From contig DATBGO010000235.1 in assembly GCA_036558005.1 (NCBI GenBank), forward strand, positions 30,681-94,680: a stretch of DNA of 64,000 bases, read 5' to 3'. The notes under the pieces are model-generated. The model ran no database searches, had not been told where the DNA came from, and saw only the letters and a list, made by a program, of their open reading frames with translations. Both the position numbers and the translations under genes were made by a program. Below, piece by piece: positions 8,101 through 14,869 of this stretch (position 1 is its first letter; the number at the start of each line of letters is the position of its first letter). This stretch comes from DATBGO01 sp036558005 (GTDB lineage: Bacteria > Actinomycetota > Actinomycetes > Streptosporangiales > Streptosporangiaceae).

Positions 8101-8859
8101 TCAGGACACGGCAACTTTGGCGGGCGGCAGGCTGCCCTCCGCGGCGTTCCGCAGCTGGGTGAAGATGGCCAGGTCGTCGCTCTCCTCCGGGTGCCAGCGC
8201 AGGCCGACCCCGAACGGGTGCCCGGTGACCTCGGCCGCCGCCACGCTCTCGTCCTCCGCCCAGGCCACCGGGGTGAGGCCGCGGCCCAGCTTGTCCAGCG
8301 GCTGGTGGTGGCTGTCCGGCACGGTCGCGGTCGTGCCGAAGACGCGGCCGGTGATGCTGCCGGCCGCGATCCGCACGGTGCGGCCGGCCAGCAAGCCTTC
8401 CCCGGCTGACGCCGCCGGGCCACCGCCGGCCGGCCGGGCGGGCGGCGCGGGCGGCACGGGGCTGGCCAGCGGCGAGACCAGGGTGCCGCCCAGGGCGACG
8501 TTGAGCACTTGCAGGCCGCGGGAGATGGCCAGGAACGGCAGCCCCGCCTCCACCGCCGCGCGGGCCAGCGCGATCTCGAAGGTGTCCCTGGCGTGCCCGG
8601 CCAGCCCGGCCGGGTCGTCGGCGCCCAGGCCGTGCCAGCGCGGGCCGAGGTCAGACCCGCCGCTGAACATCAGCCCGTCCAGCCCGGCGATCAGCCGGGC
8701 GGCGGCGCCGGCCAGCACCGGCGGCAGCAGTACCGGCGCGGCGCCGGCCCGCTCGATCGCCCGGGCGTAGACGGCCGGCGACAGCGCGACCTCGCGCACC
8801 CGGTCCTGCCAGGCGGCGGCGGCCAGGTCGGTGGTGATGCCAATCAGCGGCCGGGGCAT
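8101..8859 (-). CDS. Class I glutamine amidotransferase-like (PuuD/peptidase C26) protein with Cys-to-Ser active site
   Basis: 252 residues with the family layout: PRPLIGITTD at the N-terminus, DGLMFSGGSDLGP (oxyanion region), then the nucleophile elbow, which reads PFLAISRGLQVLN where the family has G-I-C-R-G-x-Q. The codon is TCC (plus-strand 8521-8523), one base from TGC. The other triad residues are present in GLRWHPEESDD, and SHHQPLDKLG matches the substrate region. PuuD enzymes hydrolyse gamma-glutamyl amides, but without Cys this one may be inactive, a Ser variant, or a binding protein. A Pro/Ala/Gly-rich insertion follows the elbow. It stands alone on the minus strand. Confidence 0.82.
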   Translation of the reverse strand: MPRPLIGITTDLAAAAWQDRVREVALSPAVYARAIERAGAAPVLLPPVLAGAAARLIAGLDGLMFSGGSDLGPRWHGLGADDPAGLAGHARDTFEIALARAAVEAGLPFLAISRGLQVLNVALGGTLVSPLASPVPPAPPARPAGGGPAASAGEGLLAGRTVRIAAGSITGRVFGTTATVPDSHHQPLDKLGRGLTPVAWAEDESVAAAEVTGHPFGVGLRWHPEESDDLAIFTQLRNAAEGSLPPAKVAVS

Positions 8860-9067
8860 GCGGGGTCCTCCAACCAGGGCGCGGGGAACCAGGCGGAGCG
8901 GAACGAGAGCGCGACCTGCTAGTCACTGAGCGTGATCGTTCCCCGGTTAATCGCTAATGCGCTCGGGCTGACCTTACCAGTCAGCAAACCGCGGATTGGC
9001 GGCCCCGCCGGAAAGCGGCCAAGCGAGCTGGCCGGCTTCCCGGCGCGGGCCGGCGAACGCATTCTCG

Positions 9068-9241
9068 CTACGCTGCGTACTCTTCATCCGTGCTTAGCTC
9101 GAATGGGTTGTATGCAGCATCTGGCGATGCCAGACTCACGTCGTGGCCATAGCGCTTGACCGCGGCTTCCCCGAAGACCGCTCCAGCGGCAATTCCGCAG
9201 GTCAGCAGCGTCTTGGTATTGTCAGTCAGTTCACCGGGCAC
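9068..9241 (-). CDS. Possible small protein, 57 residues (weak)
   Basis: A short minus-strand frame starting at GTG 9239-9241 and ending in FELSTDEEYAA. It has a hydrophobic stretch (TLLTCGIAAGAVFGEAAV) and an acidic end. The stretch 9068-9240 is less GC-rich than neighbouring genes, and the minus frame reads more like protein than the plus frame, which would be the non-homologous N-terminal extension of the haemoglobin gene. No clear ribosome site is near the GTG (AAAGG is 13 nt away), and I recognise no family. It overlaps the 5' part of the plus-strand gene, so only one is likely real here. Confidence 0.22.
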   Translation of the reverse strand: MPGELTDNTKTLLTCGIAAGAVFGEAAVKRYGHDVSLASPDAAYNPFELSTDEEYAA

Positions 9242-10522
9242 CGCATTGGCGAGCGCCTTTCCCCGGTCACCCCGGGTACCGGGCCCGATTCGGCCCAGCG
9301 CTCCGGATCCGCTTGGCAGCCGGCCTTGCCGCACCGCAATCCACGCGACGCAGATGATGAATTCACAAGTTGTGAAGATGATCCCCATTTCGGCCCGGCG
9401 CTGGCCCGGGAAGCGTTCCGGCAGCTGGAACGGCACGGCTCGAAAGGGATGGAATACTTCTATACTCACCTCTTCATTAAGCATCCGGAAATCCGGGCCA
9501 TGTTCCCGCTCACCATGAGTGAGCACCAGCAGCGGGTGTTCGAGGCGGTGGTCCGGCTGAGCCGCTCCCTGGCCAGCCCCGATGACCTTCGCGCCTACGC
9601 CGGGCAGATTGGCCGTGATCACCGCAAATTCGGCGTTAAGGAAAAGCACTACGAGGCATTCTTCGGCGCTCTGCTGGAGACCGTGCGTTATTTCAGCGGG
9701 CCGGACTGGACGCCGCGCACGCAGGCCGCGGTGGCCGCGGCGCTGGAGCACACCGCGACGGCGATGCGCGAGGCCGCCGCGCAGGACGCGCAGCGCCAGC
9801 CGGCCTGGTGGGTCGGTGAGGTCGTCGGGCATGAGCTGCGCACCCCGAGCCTGGCCGTCCTGCGGATCCGGCCCGGCCAGCCGCTGCGGTACCGGGCCGG
9901 CCAGTACATATCCGTTCAGGTAGCGCGCTGGCCGCGGGTGTGGCGGGACTACTCCCTGGCCTGCCCGCCGCGCCCGGACGGGCTGCTCGAACTGCACGTC
10001 AGGGCGGTGCGCGGCGGCATCGTCAGCAACTGCCTCGTGCACCGCTGCCAGCCCGGCGACACCCTGCTGCTCGGCCCGGCCCGGGGTGAGATGACCGCGC
10101 CGGCCAGCCCGGCCCGCGACCTGGTCTGCCTGGCCGGCGGCAGCGGCCTGGCCCCGGTCAAGGCGATCATCCAGGATACGATCGCCGCGGCGGCTGGCGC
10201 GGCCCGGCGGCCCGCGATCACGCTGTTCTTCGGCGCCCGCCGGGCCAGCGAGCTCTACGACCTGCCCGCGCTGCGGGCGATGGCCGCGGCCTACCCGCGG
10301 CTGACCGTGATACCGGTGGTGTCGGCGGAGCCGGGCTACCCGGGCGTCACCGGGCCGCTCCCGGCCCTGGTTCGCCAGCTGCCCAGGCTCGCGGGCAGCG
10401 AGATCTACCTCTGCGGCCCGGACCCGATGGTGCGCGAGGCCTCGCTGCTGCTCGCCCGCCGCGGCGCGGCCGGGCTGGTCCATCACGACCCGCCGCGCGG
10501 CGGCATCAGCCTGCGCGGATAG
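9143..10522 (+). CDS. Flavohaemoglobin-like globin-FAD/NAD reductase
   Basis: Single-chain globin fused to a ferredoxin-NADP reductase-like module, as in Hmp nitric oxide dioxygenases. The globin part runs from about FGPALAREAF to AMREAAAQDA; the haem-binding proximal His probably lies in RDHRKFGVKEKHYEAF. The FAD domain has RYRAGQYISVQV and RDYSLACPP; the NAD domain has VCLAGGSGLAPVKAI and EIYLCGPDPMV. Family role: O2-dependent NO detoxification in the cytosol. The N-terminus is uncertain: GTG 9143 gives 459 residues with about 80 non-homologous ones; TTG 9326 gives about 399, closer to the family. Neither has a good ribosome site. Confidence 0.85.
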   Translation: MAIALDRGFPEDRSSGNSAGQQRLGIVSQFTGHRIGERLSPVTPGTGPDSAQRSGSAWQPALPHRNPRDADDEFTSCEDDPHFGPALAREAFRQLERHGSKGMEYFYTHLFIKHPEIRAMFPLTMSEHQQRVFEAVVRLSRSLASPDDLRAYAGQIGRDHRKFGVKEKHYEAFFGALLETVRYFSGPDWTPRTQAAVAAALEHTATAMREAAAQDAQRQPAWWVGEVVGHELRTPSLAVLRIRPGQPLRYRAGQYISVQVARWPRVWRDYSLACPPRPDGLLELHVRAVRGGIVSNCLVHRCQPGDTLLLGPARGEMTAPASPARDLVCLAGGSGLAPVKAIIQDTIAAAAGAARRPAITLFFGARRASELYDLPALRAMAAAYPRLTVIPVVSAEPGYPGVTGPLPALVRQLPRLAGSEIYLCGPDPMVREASLLLARRGAAGLVHHDPPRGGISLRG

Positions 10523-10627
10523 CCGCCAGCCGGCTAGATTCCCGGCCGGCCCCGGCATCTCGATAGCATCGGAGCCGGGCAGCCGCGGGCCCGGGCCGCC
10601 CTTGGCCAGCAGCGGAAGGAGACCGCC

Positions 10628-11386
10628 ATGACCGACGCACGCGGCTCCAGGCTGGGCTACGCGCCTGCCCCCGGTGACGGCCAGGACGCCCAGGGCGCCG
10701 CCCCCGCACCAGGCAGCACAGCACCAGGCAGCACAGCACCAGCCAGCACAGCACCAGCCAGCACAGCACCAGCCAGCGCCCCGCCGGCCAGCACCCCACC
10801 GGGCGGCGCGCTGAACGGTACCCTCGCGCTGGTCAACAGCGGCCTGTTCGCGGACGCGTCGAACTTCGAGCTGCGCTTCGTCGAGGACTACGACCGGATC
10901 GCGACGATCGTCAGCGCGCTCCGCACCCTCGGCCTGAAAGTGGTGCTGACCAGTGGCTCGTTCGACATCATCCACGAGGGCCACTCGATGTACCTGGAGG
11001 CCGCCCGGCGGTTCGGCGACTTCCTCATCGTCGGCCTGGACAGCGACGAGAAGATCAGCGCGCGCAAGGGCCCGCACCGGCCCGCCGTGCCCGAGCTGGA
11101 GCGGCTGCGGATGGTGACCCACCAGCGCGGGGTCGGCCTGGTCACGCTCAAGCACCTGCGGCACGAGCGGTGGAACCTGATCAAGGTGGTCCGGCCGGAC
11201 GTGCTGGTCGCCACCGCGGACACCTACGCCCCCGCCCAGATCGCCGAGCTGGAAGCGCGCTACTGCGGCCGGGTCGAGGTGCTGGAACGGATGGCCACCG
11301 TCAGCACGTCCGCCCGGCTGCGCCGGATCCAGCTCGGCCTGCCCGAGCCCGACCAGCCCGAGCGGCCCGCCCAGGACGGCCGTTGA
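10628..11386 (+). CDS. Cytidylyltransferase-like nucleotidyltransferase
   Basis: 252 residues. The first ~60 are a low-complexity linker of Ala/Pro/Ser/Thr repeats. The rest is a nucleotidyltransferase fold of the RfaE-C / glycerol-3-phosphate cytidylyltransferase group: VVLTSGSFDIIHEGHSMYL holds the HxGH motif (HEGH), ERLRMV is the dimer/phosphate region, and VSTSARLRRI sits where the ISTT-type signature lies. Such enzymes join CTP or ATP to a phosphorylated sugar or alcohol; the substrate here is unknown. ATG 10628 is preceded by GGAAGGAG about 5 nt upstream. Its TGA overlaps the TTG of the next gene, so the two are translationally coupled. Confidence 0.8.
   Translation: MTDARGSRLGYAPAPGDGQDAQGAAPAPGSTAPGSTAPASTAPASTAPASAPPASTPPGGALNGTLALVNSGLFADASNFELRFVEDYDRIATIVSALRTLGLKVVLTSGSFDIIHEGHSMYLEAARRFGDFLIVGLDSDEKISARKGPHRPAVPELERLRMVTHQRGVGLVTLKHLRHERWNLIKVVRPDVLVATADTYAPAQIAELEARYCGRVEVLERMATVSTSARLRRIQLGLPEPDQPERPAQDGR
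10706..10780 (+). repeat. 15-bp coding tandem repeat (5 copies)
   Basis: Five head-to-tail copies of GCACCAG(G/C)CAGCACA, the last partly degenerate. They encode A-P-(G/A)-S-T pentapeptides in the N-terminal linker of the cytidylyltransferase-like protein. Copies 1-2 and 3-4 are pairwise identical, suggesting recent slippage, so copy number may vary between strains. Confidence 0.9.
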
Positions 11387-12243
11387 AGCAGGTTTTGCTG
11401 TACCTGCCGGTCATCCACGCCGGCTACGAGGCGTTCCTGAGCCGCCACCAGGACGCCGCGGAGATCCTGCTGCTCGGCGCCGGGTTCAGGGAGCGCTACC
11501 CGAGCCTGGCCAAGGACATCAGGGCGCTGGAGCCGGCCAGGGCAGCGCGGTACCTGCGGGCCGCTGGCTGGCGGGCCCCGGTCACCGTGGTCGAGCCGGA
11601 CGGCCTGCCCGCCGCCGTCAGCGCCAGCGTGCTGGTCCTGCCGGACGAGGAGATCATGCGCGACCTCGCGGCCCGCCACCAGCTCGCGGCCGGCCGGGAG
11701 CTGATCTTCGACCGGACCTTCCTGCGCTGGGACCGGGCCTGGAGCACCGCCGAGCACCCGGTCAGCTTCGGCGCGGCGATCAGTGCCGCCGAGCTCCCCC
11801 GCGCGATGCTCGGCCTGGCCGCCGAGCTGGCCGACCGCAGCTCGGACTGGTGGCGGCAGGTCGGCGCGGTGGCCGCGCGCGGCGGCACGATCCTGGGCAC
11901 CGGGTGGAACCGGCATCACCCGTCGGAATACGCGCCATACCAGGACGCGGACCCGAGGGACGGGTTCGAGCGCGGGGTGCGGGCCGACCTGTCCACCGCG
12001 ATCCACGCCGAGGCCGCGGTGATCGCGCAGGCGGCCCGGGCCGGGGTCAGCCTGGAGGGCGCCGACCTGTACGTCAGCACGTTCCCGTGCCCGGCCTGCG
12101 CCCGGCTGATCGCCGAGGCCGGGTTCCGCCGCTGTTACTTCTCCCGCACCTACTCGGTGCTGGAGGGCGACCTGGTGCTGCACGCCGCCGGGGTGGAGCT
12201 GATCTGGGTCGACACCGGCGGCGCTAGCCAGGCCGGGAGCTGA
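11383..12243 (+). CDS. dCMP/cytidine deaminase-family protein with N-terminal extension
   Basis: 286 residues. The C-terminal half is a zinc deaminase domain: AIHAEAAVIAQAA supplies the zinc His and the proton-shuttling Glu (HAE), and FPCPACARLI the two zinc Cys (PCxxC). GTGWNRHHPSE upstream resembles the substrate-binding loop of dCMP deaminases. The N-terminal ~150 residues (KQVLLYLPVIHAGYEAFL...) form an extra alpha/beta-looking domain that I do not recognise. TTG 11383 overlaps the upstream TGA (TTGA), with AGGA 7 nt before it. dCMP deamination would feed dUMP to ThyA, whose operon converges here; the 3' ends overlap by 20 bp. Free nucleotide as substrate is inferred. Confidence 0.8.
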   Translation: MKQVLLYLPVIHAGYEAFLSRHQDAAEILLLGAGFRERYPSLAKDIRALEPARAARYLRAAGWRAPVTVVEPDGLPAAVSASVLVLPDEEIMRDLAARHQLAAGRELIFDRTFLRWDRAWSTAEHPVSFGAAISAAELPRAMLGLAAELADRSSDWWRQVGAVAARGGTILGTGWNRHHPSEYAPYQDADPRDGFERGVRADLSTAIHAEAAVIAQAARAGVSLEGADLYVSTFPCPACARLIAEAGFRRCYFSRTYSVLEGDLVLHAAGVELIWVDTGGASQAGS

Positions 12244-12670
12244 ACCGCATCCGGACCGGCTGGCCGTCCGCCGGGCCGGCGTCCCCGACCAGCACGTGGG
12301 CGTGCACGTGCCGGATGGTCGCGCCGGTGCGCGCGCAGTCGCCGTTGCGGATGCCCAGGCCGTAGTGGCCCAGCCGGTAGTGGTCGCGGACCAGGCCGAG
12401 CGCGGCCCAGAAGTCCTGCCGGACCGCCTCGTCCAGGTCGAGCATGTCGGTCGCGTGCTGGCCGGGCACCAGCAGCAGGTGCAGCGCGGTGCCCCGGTAG
12501 GGGAACTCGTTCGGGGTGACGCTCCAGTGCTCGGTGCGCAGCAGGATCTGCTGCCGCGGGTGCGCGGCCAGCACGTCCGGGCAGAACAGGCACCGGCCCA
12601 GTGCGTCGAGCCTGCGCATCTCGGCCAGCTGCGCGGGGGTCCGGGAGTTCTCGAAGCAGTACAGGCTCAC
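12224..12670 (-). CDS. HIT (histidine triad) family protein
   Basis: 148 residues. ATIRHVHAHVLVGD contains the histidine triad H-x-H-x-H used by nucleotide phosphoramidases and hydrolases of the HIT superfamily; LHLLLVPGQH matches the preceding strand. An N-terminal CLFC pair, as in some HIT/GalT relatives, may bind zinc. It probably hydrolyses a nucleoside phosphoramidate or dinucleotide; specificity cannot be read. Last gene of the operon thyA-folA-HIT: its ATG overlaps the folA stop by 4 nt. The 3' end overlaps the convergent deaminase gene. Confidence 0.85.
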   Translation of the reverse strand: MSLYCFENSRTPAQLAEMRRLDALGRCLFCPDVLAAHPRQQILLRTEHWSVTPNEFPYRGTALHLLLVPGQHATDMLDLDEAVRQDFWAALGLVRDHYRLGHYGLGIRNGDCARTGATIRHVHAHVLVGDAGPADGQPVRMRFSSRPG

Positions 12671-13221
12671 GTCCGCGCCCGGTGATAGTCGAGGAACGAG
12701 AACGCCAGCCCGCCGCCGGGCCCGCCCGCGGCCTGGCCGGCCTGGTGGTGTTCGGCCGCGCGCAGCTCGAACCCGTCCAGGCAGCCCGCGGGCAGGTACC
12801 TGTCCCCGTCGAAGTCCTGGTGGATCCTGGTCAGGTAGATCCGGTCCACCGATCCAAGCGCCTGGCGCAGCACCGCGGCGCCGCCGATCACGAAGAACTC
12901 CTGCTGCCCCGCGGCGGCGGCCAGGTCCCGCGCCGCGGCCAGCGCGGCGGCCACCGACGGCGCGTACCTGACCGCGGCGCCGCCGGCCTGGCTGCCCGCG
13001 CCGTCACCGCCGCCGCTGGTGATCACCACCGAGGTCCGGCCGGGCAGCGGGCGGCCGAGCCTGGCCAGGATCGACTCGTGCGTGAGCCGCCCCATCACCA
13101 GCACGTGGCCCATCGTGAGCGCCTGGAACCGGCGCAGGTCGGCGGGCAGGTGCCAGGGCAGGGCGCCATCCGCGCCGATCACGTCGTTCGCGGCGGCCGC
13201 CACGATCGCCGAGGCGATCAC
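12667..13221 (-). CDS. folA: Dihydrofolate reductase
   Basis: 184 residues, the usual size. Signature parts in order: SAIVAAAANDVIGADGALPWHLPADLRRF (NADPH loop, LPWHLP and the acidic Asp of the active site), TMGHVLVMGRLTHES, VVITS and FFVIGGAAVLRQAL (the IGG-x-x-x nucleotide-binding turn), ending LAFSFLDYHR. It reduces dihydrofolate made by thymidylate synthase back to tetrahydrofolate. Start and stop each overlap the neighbours by 4 nt (ATGA), so thyA, folA and the HIT gene are made from one transcript. Confidence 0.93.
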   Translation of the reverse strand: MIASAIVAAAANDVIGADGALPWHLPADLRRFQALTMGHVLVMGRLTHESILARLGRPLPGRTSVVITSGGGDGAGSQAGGAAVRYAPSVAAALAAARDLAAAAGQQEFFVIGGAAVLRQALGSVDRIYLTRIHQDFDGDRYLPAGCLDGFELRAAEHHQAGQAAGGPGGGLAFSFLDYHRART

Positions 13222-14126
13222 GGCGCGACCGGGATCGCCGGGATGGCCGGGTGCGGGTCGTAGTCAGCCAGCTCGAAGTGCCCGGCCCGGAAGTCGTGGA
13301 TGTCGCTGACCTGCCGCCCGGCCGCGGTCAGCGTGACCGTCGGCAGCCGCCGCGGCGGCCGCCCCAGCATGACCCGCACCGCGGCGGCCTGGTCGGCGTA
13401 GACGTGCGCGTCGGAGATGCTGTGGTAGTAGACCGCCGCGGGGATCGCGGTGAGCTGCTCCAGCATCAGCGTCAGCGCGGCGTACTGCACCATGTTGGCC
13501 GGGACGCCCACCGGCACGTCCCCGGACCGCTGGAACATGTGCAGGTGCAGGCGGCCGCCGATGACCCGGACGTGCACCCAGCCGTGGCAGGGCGCGATCG
13601 TTGTGCGCGGCGTCTTGCCGGCCCCGCGCACCTGGTACTGCGGTATCCACGGGGAGACGAAGTGGGTGCGGTCCCCCGGCAGTTCCCTGATCTGCTCGAC
13701 CAGGTGCTTGAACTGGTCGAACCCGCCGCCCTCGGCGGTGGGGAACCGCTCGAACGCCGCGCCGTAGGAGCCCGGCCCGAGGTTTCCCGGCGGCAGCCCG
13801 CGCTTGGCGGTCTTCTCCGGCGTGGCCCACGCGTCCCACCAGTCACAGCCGAACTCGGCCAGCTCGTCGAGGGTGGTGGCGCCGTTGATGAAGGCGCACA
13901 GCTCGCCGACCGGCTTGCGCCAGAACGACCGGAGGCTCCGCTCGGTGATCACCGGGAAGCCGTTGGCCAGCTCGAACCGCATGACCTGCTGCATCAGCGT
14001 GTAGGCAGGCGGCCCCTGCCGGGTGGGCACCAGCTCGCCGGCCGACATGATCCGGTCCAGCAGCTGCTGGTACTGGGAATCGGGCCGGCGCTGCTCAACC
14101 GGTAGATATTCGAGCGCTGACCCCAT
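13218..14126 (-). CDS. thyA: Thymidylate synthase (divergent ThyA type)
   Basis: 302 residues. Methylates dUMP to dTMP with methylene-tetrahydrofolate. The catalytic Cys lies in TIAPCHGWVHVRV, followed by MFQRSGDVPVGVPANMVQYA, equivalent to the YQRSxD and PFNIxxYA motifs. The Asn that selects dUMP over dCMP is kept although the preceding Phe is Ala. Surrounding residues differ from typical ThyA, so this is an outlying branch. ATG 14126 is favoured because the longer form starting at 14174 adds 16 residues with no ribosome site. First gene of the thymidylate operon; ThyA output (dihydrofolate) is recycled by the next gene. Confidence 0.87.
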   Translation of the reverse strand: MGSALEYLPVEQRRPDSQYQQLLDRIMSAGELVPTRQGPPAYTLMQQVMRFELANGFPVITERSLRSFWRKPVGELCAFINGATTLDELAEFGCDWWDAWATPEKTAKRGLPPGNLGPGSYGAAFERFPTAEGGGFDQFKHLVEQIRELPGDRTHFVSPWIPQYQVRGAGKTPRTTIAPCHGWVHVRVIGGRLHLHMFQRSGDVPVGVPANMVQYAALTLMLEQLTAIPAAVYYHSISDAHVYADQAAAVRVMLGRPPRRLPTVTLTAAGRQVSDIHDFRAGHFELADYDPHPAIPAIPVAP

Positions 14127-14256
14127 GGCACTGCACCCTACCGCCGGGCCGGCCTGCGCGCGTCCGGTGGTCATGGCGGGGCCGTTGCCCTAGCATCCAG
14201 CCCCAGCTCATTCCTGTTTTCGCAGGTCACATCTACGCCATTAGGGGGATTTGTCC

Positions 14257-14862
14257 ATGCATCGCATGCCCACCATCGCCGCAGGCATCGCCTTAGCCAT
14301 GAGCCTGGGGGCCGGCCTCCTCGCCAGCGCGCCCGCCGTGGCCAGCACGGCCGGCCCGGCTCGACCGGCAAACCCGCCCGGGCCAGCCGTCACCGACGGG
14401 CCGGCCAGCACCGCCAGGCCGGCCAGCACCGGCGCGTTCGGGAGCTGGGCCAGCGCGCAGCACGCGGCCGGGTTCGGCCTGCGCAAGCCGGCCCGCACCT
14501 TCGGGCTGCGCCGCGGCCCGATCGTGGTCAGCCGGTGCCAGGCCGCTGGCAAGCTGTCCAGGCGGAACGTGATCGCGAGCTACGGCTCAGCCCTGCGTCG
14601 GCTGCTCGCGCTCAGCCAGAACAACTCCGGCGGCGCGTGCGGGAACTTCGGCGCGGCCAGGAAGCTCGGCCACTACCGGGTCCTGGGCCGCCGCGCCACC
14701 TTGTGGGGCGCCTGCGGCAAGCACATCGGCCCGTCCTGCTCATCCCGCAAGATCTCGCTGTTCCTGGTCTGGGCCAAGCACCGCAGGTACTACCTGGCCT
14801 CCTCGCACAACGAGCGGCGGCGCACCCTCGTCCGGTTCGCCCGCGGCCTGCGCGGCGCCTGA
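14257..14862 (+). CDS. Secreted protein of unknown function
   Basis: 201 residues. A Sec signal peptide is clear: MHRMPTIAAGIALAMSLGAGLLASAPAVAS, with a likely cut after AVA-S. A Pro/Ala/Thr-rich linker follows, then a basic domain with at least four Cys (SRCQAAGK, GGACGNFG, GACGKH, PSCSSRK) that could form disulfides outside the cell. ATG 14257 has AGGGGGA 7 nt upstream. No family recognised. It converges on trpE with 7 bp between stops. Confidence 0.75.
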   Translation: MHRMPTIAAGIALAMSLGAGLLASAPAVASTAGPARPANPPGPAVTDGPASTARPASTGAFGSWASAQHAAGFGLRKPARTFGLRRGPIVVSRCQAAGKLSRRNVIASYGSALRRLLALSQNNSGGACGNFGAARKLGHYRVLGRRATLWGACGKHIGPSCSSRKISLFLVWAKHRRYYLASSHNERRRTLVRFARGLRGA

Positions 14863-14869
14863 CCGCCGG

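Noticed and set aside
9068..11164. 698-codon minus frame with Cys/Trp repeats, like a Cys-rich peptide array
   Set aside because: The repeats are the antisense of the 15-bp Ala/Pro/Ser/Thr coding repeat; plus-strand genes have real motifs. Only the last 57 residues were kept as a weak candidate.
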